A stretch of DNA of 64,000 nucleotides, from assembly GCA_032719365.1 (NCBI GenBank), contig CM064873.1, forward strand, positions 41,889,742-41,953,741, given 5' to 3'. The notes under the pieces are model-generated. The model was not told where the DNA came from and did no database searches. It saw only the letters and a program-made list of their open reading frames with translations. Within the stretch, counting starts at the first letter, position 1, and each line of letters starts with the position of its first letter. Both the position numbers and the translations under genes were made by a program. Positions 56,151-64,000 of this stretch are shown piece by piece. Source of the DNA: Prinsepia uniflora. Lineage: Eukaryota > Streptophyta > Magnoliopsida > Rosales > Rosaceae.

Positions 56151-59075
56151 CCAGATCCAGCAAATCCAATCCAAAACCATTTGAAAACCAATTCTAAATC
56201 CGTATCCAAACTCGAATCTAAAACCACCGGTCTGATGCCCTTCCGGCTCCCCGAACCGTCATTTCGAACCCAAATTCGGAAATTCACTTTTCAACCTTAA
56301 AACCAAATCTCGTTACCGAAATCTGATTCTAAAACCGAAAATCCTTTAATCACCAAATCATATTTCAAAATCCCTTTATAAGCATTCAAACCAGTTATCC
56401 TTTGAAAACCCCAAAACCATGGCATTTTACTCAGAAATCGATGTTTCTCGTAAAACGTGCCAAATACCGTACCTCCTCGAAAAGCGTGCAACAATGTAAA
56501 ACCAACATAGCATATTCGATAAACATAGAATCATGATTAAAACCATAAAACAATTATAGAAAAACAGTTATGCATGCTCGATTTTAAGGAAAGGGTCCAC
56601 TCACAGTACCGAGCCCTCAATTGCGTCCCGAACGTCTCGTACGTTCCTCAGCTTCCTCGGGAACTCCCGATCCTGTCAACAACCGCCAAAGTACGTTACT
56701 AACACGTCTACGAAGACTCTCCTAATTTCCCTCAAAAATCCCCCGGGTCCTAATCGTAACTAACCGAACCCTAAGCCTTCACCCTCGCGAAACTACTACG
56801 ATTCGACGTCCGATCCACCCGAAACCAACGCCAAAAGACTCGCCACAACACCTAGACAAAAAACCAAGTTGACAACTTTCCCAACCGCCGCCATACGTGC
56901 CCCCACGCGCCACCCAAAGTGGCTACGCGTGGCCCTCACGCGCCAGCTACAGTACCTTCGTCTTCCTCGCGTCGACCCGGTTCAACACAGTGCCTGCAAA
57001 TCGAACCGGCGTCAGCGGTTCTCCGCTGTACCTGCACCAAATCGATCCCTCTCTTCACCCACTACTTCGTCTCGTCCTAAGGAACTCATCCCCCTCACTC
57101 AAACTCCTCGTCTCAGGCTCTAACCCGTCGACTCAAGCTCAAACAGAAACCCGAACACCTGCCCTGTTTCCTTCTCCGGCCACCCAAGTCTTCCCCTGTC
57201 ACGGTGGTTACCCCAAACTCTTCCTAGAACTGTCCTAAACCTCACCCAACTCACCAAGACCGTCGACTCTCACCCAAAACCCACGACTTAACGTCTGAAG
57301 CAAAAGGGAAAAACAGAGTACACAGGGTACTCTCCGTTGTCTAGACTCCGTCGTGCACTCCTCCGCCACAGCTGCACAACTAGAAGAACCCTAGGACCCT
57401 ACTAAGTCCCCTAGACCTCACTAGACTCCTCGATTCAACCCCTAACGCCACGACTCTCGACTTGAAACTCGACGGCAAAATAGAGTATCGAAAGGGAAAA
57501 TAAGAAATTACCTGCCTCTTGTCGCCGTCGTGAGCTCAGCCGTGAGGCAGTAGCTCCTCCCGTCCACCTCCAGCCTCTGGTGTAACGACCCGTCCCAAAT
57601 TCCATGATTAGATTAGTGACTAATCACGATTAGTGAGGTTAATCGGTGATTAGTTAGGCTAAATCGGACGAACGATGCGAAATGACCGTTTTGCCCCTAG
57701 TGGTGGCAAAACGTTGACTTTTCAATCGGGCGGTCAAATGGACTTTGACCGATGACCGTGACGTAGTTCGTGACGTCACGAGTTCATAGACAGGTGGCAC
57801 GTTCAATTCCGATGTTCGTAGAAGAAGTTATGACGTTCGGAAGTTTAGGGGCATTTTGGTAATTTGGGTGAATAGTAGGTCAAAAGTTGACTTTTTGACC
57901 AGGAGGTCCGATGGCCGAGGGCCGAAGACCGTTACGTAGATAAGGACGATACGAATCCGTAGACAGGCGGCACGTCGAATTCGGACGTTCGACGGCGAAG
58001 TTACGGTTCACGAAAGTTTCGGGATACTATTCTCGGCGACACGTTTTACGAGGACAGTTTGTCTTTAGTGTGGACCCAGATATTTTGGCAGGCCAAGGGA
58101 TGAGTGACAAGTGTCACCCATCCATTGCCCACCTTCCCACATACATGCATCGATCGATCATTCCTTCCATTTCAAACCATTACCCGATCTCACACCATTT
58201 CTTCTCCTCTGAACAACCCAACCCATTCTCTTCATTTGGTTTCACTTGAGGCTGGCACAGGAGATGACTGAGGACTGGTGGAGGTTGTTGGACGGCCGGA
58301 ACCACCGTTCACGGCGGCGGGGAGGAGACAAACCCGAGCGGGTAAGTCTTCCATTCAAATTTCATTTTCGGGTTTTAGGTGTTAGGGCTGAGTTCTAATG
58401 AGTAGGATGAGTTTATTGAGGTTGTAGGAAGGCGTAGAGAGTGGTTTGGACGGCGGTGAAGGGCTGAGCAGCCCTGGGTACAATCGGAAAAATTGGACCG
58501 ATTATGGGAGAATTGGACGGACGGGTTTTGTAGCGTTTTTCCTAGTTTTCTTGATTAGGATAGATTAGAAATGAGAAAATAGGAATTTAGGAATTGGAAT
58601 GGAGGAAATCGGACCAAAAATGAGGGAGAAGAAGGCCTGGACCGGTTACGCCGGTCCAGTTGCAGGGGACGGACCGGACCGGTCGGTTCGGACCGGTTCG
58701 ATCGAAGGAGGACGACGGCACTGTAGCGGCGCGTGAGGCCCACGCGCAGCCACTTCAGGCGGCGCGTGTGGGCGCGTGCTAGGGTTTTTGGGGATGTGTT
58801 CAACATACGAAATCATCTATTCGATGTAACGAACATTTTGGGACTGGTTTCGTGTCGATCGGACACCGTCTCGATATGTTTCGGGGCATCGGAAGGTTTA
58901 GGTTCGGGATTAAAAATAGTTAAAAATACGGGAAAATTACGGGGCTTTGGTAGGAGGTTAATTAAGTAGTTAGTAACCTTCTATTACGATTTGGACAGGT
59001 TTGGGAGTCCCGGTGACGGTGATCGGCTCGGGGAACCGTATGGCACGCAAATCGAGGCGGCAGCTCGGACGGTCT

Positions 59076-60286
59076 GTGAGTGGACCTTGTTTTCTAAATT
59101 GGTGCATGCATAAATGTTTATTATATGTTTTATTACTTGTTTGATGATGCCATGGGTGCATTTGTATGTGGTTACGTATAAGCACGTATTTCGAGGTTTC
59201 GGCCTTATACGGTGCTTATACGGGTCTGTATGTCTTTATTGATTTAAATGAAATGGATTTGGATTTCAAAATGATAAACTCGGGTGTGAGACCCATTTGG
59301 TTTTGTCTCGGGCATATGACCTCAGATATCGGGCACGGTGCCCAACTGATGTCCTATGTTCGGGTACGAGACCCAGTCACTTTACGGTTTTGATTTCAGG
59401 TCAGGGAACCTTAAATGGATTCCCAGGTTCATGACGGTTTATGGGAACCGGCATGAACCCTTGTTCTGGTATCATGGTTCATGACGGTTTATGGGAACCG
59501 GCATGAACCCTTGTTGGTTATTACGGTACATGACGGTTTATGGGAACCGGCATGTTACCTCGGTTATGTTATTACGGTACATGACGGTTTATGGGAACCG
59601 GCATGTTACCTGATTATGGATATTATGGATTCATGACGGTTCAGGGGAACCGGTCATGAATGTTTATGTTATGTATATATATGTTCGTCTACCTTCCTTT
59701 ACATGTTCTACTATCTCCTCCGGGGAGGGTCGTTGGCCTGGGTGGACCCCGGAGTAGTCACGGAGCACCGACTGAGTGGAGTCACCCCCCAGTTGGGTTC
59801 CTTACTCTCAGGAAGGCTATGATTACTATTACCTCGGGTAGGGTCAGTGGTCTGCGGACATTGATCTTGACTTTGAGATGACTCGGATTGAGACCCGGGT
59901 AGCGCGCGCGTAGCTTTGGATACCGTGACAGGATTGGTTGTGTGACTTATATATATGTATGTGATGGATATGTGATATATGATATGTGGTGTGTACAGGT
60001 GTGCACAGGATTTGAGTAGTGGCTCGTGTACTTGGTTTCTTTATGGTTTGGGGCCGAGTCCTTTATGGATTTGGGCAGTGGCCCGTATGGTCGTTTTTAT
60101 TGTGGTCCTTTCGACCTTAGTTTATATCTGGTTTGGGCTTAGTCCCACATATGGTTTGTTTGGATAAATGGTTTTCGAATGCATGCATGCTTTTTAGTGG
60201 AGGGTACAAATGTCTTCCTTATTAAATGTTTTTATAAACTTTTGTTTTGTCCACTCACAGTTTTTAATGTTTTGACTGCCCTTCAG
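59076..60286 (+). other. Intron-like cassette in LTR Q (1,211 nt)
   Basis: CT|GTGAGTGGAC is perfectly complementary over 12 nt to the box at 60249-60260, about 26 nt before TTTGACTGCCCTTCAG|G. GCATGCAT boxes near 59104 and 60181 also form an inverted pair. The interior is mostly hairpins, including GGGTxxxxxxACCC, GGGCAC-g-GTGCCC and the large units at 59420-59665. Confidence 0.6.
59420..59665 (+). repeat. Five large hairpins with compensatory outer arms (LTR Q)
   Basis: Unit: outer arms GGTTCATG/CATGAACC, inner CGGTT/AACCG, loop tatggg. Copies 1 and 2 have GGTTCATG...CATGAACC. Copies 3 and 4 have GGTACATG...CATGTTACC, so the outer arm changed on both sides. Copy 5 is GATTCATG...CATGAATG. 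Inner stem invariant in copies 1-4. Confidence 0.8.
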
Positions 60287-60392
60287 GTTGACATCGGATG
60301 TGGACTGTAGCAGAGACCGAGATATCACATGCCTCCTCCGGATCCTGGCGTACTCTGATAGCCCGGGAGGGCAAAGGACGAAAATATCCCTT

Positions 60393-60413
60393 GTCTGACA
60401 CTTCGTGTCAGAC
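60393..60413 (+). repeat. Terminal stem GTCTGACAC-ttc-GTGTCAGAC (LTR Q)
   Basis: Perfect 9-bp stem, 3-nt loop, followed by the near-invariant GGGAGCAGG and then the LTR end. C has the same (7313-7333). Other families keep the stem but change loop length or stem sequence. Confidence 0.85.
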
Positions 60414-60639
60414 GGGAGCAGGGTCATCCCGCACTAATCCCGGGGGGATTGGGATGGGTCCTGTCATCTGGACACCTCCTCTGGCCTCGCTTGATCGATC
60501 ACAGCCGCAACACCACCCACAAACACTCACTTCCTCCCTGTTTTCCTTCATGTTTTCCCGTGGCTCCCAACTCCCTCACACACTACCACCGTACCTCAAA
60601 ACCGCCTCTTTGTCTCCCTCTTGACCTCTAATCACTCTC

Positions 60640-61330
60640 ACACTCTCACAAACTTACCAACTCACACCAATACTCACCATCGTCTCTCAATTCCTCTCAA
60701 TTCTCTCCCTTTGCTTCTCTCTGGATCGAAGAACACACACACACGGGGGCACCCCAAATAATTGAGACCGTGCACACGCCTAGAAGCCACTAGGCCCTTG
60801 CCACGCGTCACCATCCTCTCCTCTCCCTCACATCTGTTTCAATCTCAGCCCTCCATCTGTCCCTCTCTGTTCCACACATCCTAGAGCACAAAGACCTAAA
60901 TACCCTTATGTTTTAACCAAAATTACAACTTTGCCACTATCTTTCTAGACCCGTAACTCCCACATCGTAAGTCCGATGAATACGTGCCGCCTGTCGTTGA
61001 ATTCAGGACGACGAGATCTACCTAACCATCCTAGGTCAACATCTCAAAACCCGATCATACGAAAAGTCAACTCTTCCCCCTATTTTAACCAAATTACGGT
61101 TATACCCTCAACCTTCCGAACATCATAACTTCCTCCTCGGATGTCGGAATCGGGTGTACCACCTGTCCACGGGTTCACAACGTCCTAAACTACGTCCTGG
61201 TCATCTGTGAAAGTCCAATTGATGGCCTGAACTAAAAGTCAACTTTTTACCCGAACTAGGGGCAAAATCGTCATTCTACCCTATCGGTCCAAAAGTACCC
61301 AACTAAGTACGACTTAAACTCACTAATCCC
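60640..61330. other. Gene-free stretch inside the 5' half of LTR P
   Basis: Part of P in minus orientation: CT-rich text (60640-60860) resembling a purine-rich leader on the sense strand, then the W-box/TGACG region near 60950-61260. I see no open frame of interest and no other element. Confidence 0.6.
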
Positions 61331-62195
61331 ATCTTAATCACTATCTTAACCCTAATTTCTGGGACGGGTCGTTACACTCTGTTCAGGTCACCACTGGTCA
61401 CGAAATCAAGCTTTGGAGGTTCCTATTAGTCCCTAGAATCGATCAGGGTTAATAGAAATTAAAGATACACGTTGGAAATCAAGCTTCCATTTATGAGTTT
61501 TTCAATCAGGGGAAATGGACGGTCCAGATTCAATCTGGGGAAATGAGATCAAAGGCTGAGAGGAAATCTGGGAACTTTTGATGAGTGGCTGAGATTAAAA
61601 GCTGGTTTTAATTCTATTTAATCACATAGTGGAGCTGATCCAATCTATCCAATGGATGAGTGACACTTGTCACTCATCCAAGTGTCCTCCAATCATAATA
61701 TCAGAATAAAATATTCGACACAATTACCGAGACGCAAACCTCCCGATTTCACGTTTCAGACCATAACTTCCTCGTACAAAGTCCGATTTCGGCGTGCCGC
61801 CTGTCTACGGACTCAGGGCATCGAGACCGACCTAACGGTCCTTGAGTCATGTGAAAATTAGTTTCCAAATGAAAAGTCAACATTTTTGCCCCAAACGTCC
61901 AAATTACGGTAATGCCCCTGAACTTCCGATAGTCATAACTTTTTTCCCTGATCGTCCGAATTGGACGTGCCACCTGTCTATGGACTCATGACGTCCCGAA
62001 CTACGTCACAGTCATTGGCCAAAGTCCGTTTGACCCACCAATCAAAAAGTTAGAAATTTGACAATACAATTCACAAGGATAAAAACGTCAATTCATGTAA
62101 TAATTTACAATATTAAAATCCTCAAATTTCCGGGGGGTTACACAAAACCATCCGAGTGGTACATCCAGGCTCAGTCACATCCGAAAAGCTGGCTA

Positions 62196-64000
62196 TGTAA
62201 CAACCCGTCCCGAGAACCGGGAGGTGTGATTAGTGAGGTTAAGCGGCGGTTAGGTGGTTCCGATAAGGTTATTAGTGTAGAAGGACGATTTTGCCCCTGG
62301 TTCGGGCAAAAACGTTGACTTTTAGTTCAGGTGGTCAAATGGGTGTTGACCGGTGACCAGGACGTAGTTTAGGACGTCACGAATCCATAGGCAGGTGGCA
62401 CGTCCGATTCCGACATCCGAGGAGGAAGTTGTGATGTTCGGAAGGTTGAGGGCTTAACCGTAATTTGGGTACCTTAGTGGGAATAGTTGACTTTTTGTAG
62501 AATCGAGTTTTGGCACGTTGACCTAGGATGGTTAGATAGTTGTGGAAAAACGGTAAAAAATGAGTTAAAAGGAAGGGTAATTTGGTCTTTCTGCACATTG
62601 GGATTTGTGCACAGAGAAAGGAAATGGACGGCTGGGATGGAGCCATTTGGTGAGAGAGTGCGGAGGATTGGTGACACGTGTTTCAGGTGGAGTGGCTTCT
62701 GGCGAGTTCGAGTGTGTGCACGGCCCAAATAATTGGGGTGCACCCGTGCGTGTGTGTGTTCGTGATGGTTCAGAAAACAGAGGGAGATTGTGAGGGAAAT
62801 TGAGGGGTGATCGAGGGTGATGGTGTGTGCTGATGAGTTGTGAGTGTGTGAGGGTGATCGGAGAGTGAGAGGGAGTTAGTGAGAAGGTTGGGAGGTGAGG
62901 AATCGTGGTGTGTGTGAGTTGAGAGCTCACGGGGACAACCAGAGGAAACAGAGAAGACTGAGGGCTTGTGATGGTGCGGTGGCCGTGTACGGTGCAACTG
63001 AGATCGCGGTGGTGTCGTGAGGGCTGTGTGGAGTCGACCAGCCCCAGAGGAGCTCACGGCGACAACAGGAGGCAGGTAATTTCCTCGTCCCCATTTCGAT
63101 ACTCTGTTTATCTGTTGAGGTTCAACGTGAAAGTCGAGAGGTTGTGCTGAGAGTCGAGAGGTTTAGGAGAGCCCTAGGCGTCGACTAGGATGGTCGCCGT
63201 GACGGGGGTGTACACGGTGGAGCTCAGACGACGGCAGGCACTCTGGTGCTCTATTTTGCCGTGATGTTCGAACCCAAAGTCGTCGAGTTTGGGGCTGAGT
63301 CGAAGGTCTAGGAGGGTTGGTTTAGGTTCAGTGAGGTCCGGGGAAGAGTGTGGTGAAGCCACCGTGAAGGGAGGTGAGCTGGGTGGCTGGATCGTGAAAC
63401 AGGGGTTGTTGGCCATCTGGTTTCGAGCTTCAGTCGACGGGCTAGGGACAGTGTCGAGGTGAACGGAGTTGGGGAATCAATAGGGTTGGTCTGGACGATG
63501 CTGTTAGTGAAGAAATGAGCTGTTTTGGTGGACGGAAGAAGGAGAACCGTGCACGCCGGTCTGGGTTGCAGACCACTGTGCCGAACCGGGTTCGTCTGAG
63601 GAAGACGGTGCACTGTAGCAGCGCGTGAGGGCCACGCGCAGCCACTTTGGGCGGCGCGTGCGGCGGCGATGGGGAAAACGGTCAACATAGTTTTTGGTCT
63701 AGGAGTTATGGTGAGTTCAATGGAAGTGGTTTCGGGTTGTGCGGACGTCGTTTGAGTTTAGTTCCGCAAGGGTGAAGGTTTAGGGTCCCGGGTTATTACG
63801 TTTAGGATTCGGGGAATTTTGAGGGACTTTAGGTGAACCATTGTAGACGTGTTAGTGACGTAATTTGGTGATTGTTGACAGGATCGGGATTTCCCGAGGA
63901 AACCGAGGAACGTACAGAACGTCCAGGACGCGAGTAGGGCTCAGTACTGTGAGTGGACCTTTTTCCTTAAACTCGAGCATGCATAACTATTTTCTATAAT
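62196..64000 (+). mobile_element. LTR R, 5' part, nested in N, cut by the window end
   Basis: Begins TGTAACAACCCGTCCC after possible target duplication ggcta (62191-62195). It contains the W-box/TGACG region, the GC module (63612-63665) and the donor-like CTGTGAGTGGAC (63947-63958) followed by GCATGCATAA at about 63978. The hairpin array and the 3' end are outside. Purine-rich GTGAG-rich text at 62760-62950 resembles M at 51960-52140. Confidence 0.85.

Larger units (their letters stand above)
57581..60466 (+). mobile_element. Solo LTR Q (2,886 bp), nested in P
   Basis: Begins TGTAACGACCCGTCCC, ends GGGATGGGTCCTGTCA, target duplication tctgg (57576-57580 and 60467-60471). It is the best-preserved example of the E/I/C/D type: W-box region, palindrome (58098-58123), GC module (58722-58780), donor-like CTGTGAGTGGAC (59074-59085), large hairpins, GTCCACTCACAG (60249-60260), acceptor CAG (ends 60286) and terminal hairpin (60393-60413). 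It is at nesting depth five in the satellite. No gene. Confidence 0.95.
55359..61376 (-). mobile_element. Solo LTR P (about 3.13 kb of own sequence), nested in O, containing Q
   Basis: Left end TGTCAGGACCCACCCC, right end GGGACGGGTCGTTACA, target duplication ctctg (55354-55358 and 61377-61381). Pieces 55359-57580 and 60472-61376. Terminal stem variant GTCTGACT...AGTCAGAC (about 55413-55476). Cassette 55662-56605 (left box GTGAGTGAAC with one change, right GTCCACTCACAG 56595-56606). GC module about 56897-56955. Same broad family as L. Confidence 0.92.
53477..62142 (-). mobile_element. Solo LTR O (about 2.64 kb of own sequence), nested in N, containing P
   Basis: Left end TGACAGGACACGCCCC, right end GGGGGGTTACA at 62142. 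Pieces 53477-55358 and 61382-62142. Flanks cagag (53472-53476) and caaaa (62143-62147) differ at two sites, but the N sequence around them, compared with B, is continuous across the insertion, so I accept a diverged target duplication. Same family as F, with the GGGCC:GGCCC cassette variant (53800-53810 and 54498-54505). Its donor-like GT has become AT (plus strand ccactcatag). The palindrome is at 61654-61679. Confidence 0.85.
51334..64000 (+). mobile_element. LTR M, 5' part, runs past the window
   Basis: Begins TGTAAGGACCCGTCCC directly after satellite. The visible own sequence is 51334-52761, with the duplicated W-box/TGACG region and GACAGGTGGCACG and GACAGGCGGCATG, then it is broken by N. 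A 311-bp Cassandra LTR lies within it. The closest relative is R (TGTAACAACCCGTCCC start). The 3' end, right target duplication and solo/full status are outside the window. No gene. Confidence 0.85.
52762..64000 (-). mobile_element. LTR N, minus-strand, nested in M, runs past the window
   Basis: Starts TAACAGGACCCGTCCC (expected TGACAGG, one change) at 52762 after possible target duplication gaaac (52757-52761). Own sequence: 52762-53476 and 62143-62195, separated by O, then interrupted by R. It matches LTR B in reverse: the CTCACAAGTGC dyads near 53281-53370, GTACT...AGTAC near 53235, and the aggctcagtcacat stretch. Acceptor-side box variant GTGTAAGTGGAC near 52957. Confidence 0.85.

Overview
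This window looks like plant heterochromatin, probably from a flowering plant. I find no intact protein-coding gene. The evidence for a plant is a Cassandra-type TRIM LTR carrying a 5S rRNA-like segment (52244-52554), initiator-Met tRNA primer binding sites, plant LARD-style retrotransposons and long satellite arrays. The longest open frame is 207 codons and lies inside satellite repeats. I cannot name the species.

The base layer is a tandem satellite with a 72-bp monomer (8003-12002, 30211-30455, 33293-35530, 48284-51333). These four blocks are pieces of one array, of about 9.5 kb inside the window, split by LTR-element insertions whose 5-bp target duplications (TSDs) I could read. Everything else is LTR sequence from several related families with very long LTRs (about 2.5-3.5 kb). 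In sense orientation these start TGTAA(C)GACCCGTCCC or a close variant, and end GGGTCCTGTCA or a close variant.

Insertion tree from junctions and TSDs. Left edge: satellite <- D (ends 8002) <- C (ends 7386) <- A (ends 4826) <- B (337-3329, solo). Middle: satellite <- E (12003-30210, solo, minus strand), which contains F (12140-14613, solo), G (14971-18411, solo) and H (19451-29037, a complete element with two 2.96-kb LTRs, PBS and PPT). Then I (30456-33292, solo). Then K (35531-48283, a complete minus-strand element with two about 3.5-kb LTRs), which contains L (35623-38561, solo). Right edge: satellite <- M (from 51334) <- N (from 52762) <- O (53477-62142) <- P (55359-61376) <- Q (57581-60466), with R (from 62196) also inside N. 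Both complete elements have short internal regions (3.7 and 2.8 kb) without gag-pol, so they are non-autonomous LARD-like elements. Their PPT-side tail resembles plant Ty3/gypsy chromoviruses.

The most striking feature is a module found at the same place in nearly every LTR, even between families with little primary-sequence similarity. A GTGAGTGGAC box that looks like a splice donor is followed by GCATGCAT. About 0.5-1.5 kb later come a second GCATGC and the exact reverse complement GTCCACTCAC, which sits about 25-40 nt before an acceptor-like CCCT(C/T)CAG. The space between is filled with family-specific arrays of short hairpins whose arms change in a compensatory way. A second covarying stem (GTCTGACA...TGTCAGAC) lies near the 3' end of the LTRs. 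This suggests selection on RNA (or cruciform) structure inside giant LTRs. The satellite is also notable: its monomer is 24 codons long and only one of six frames is open in the consensus.
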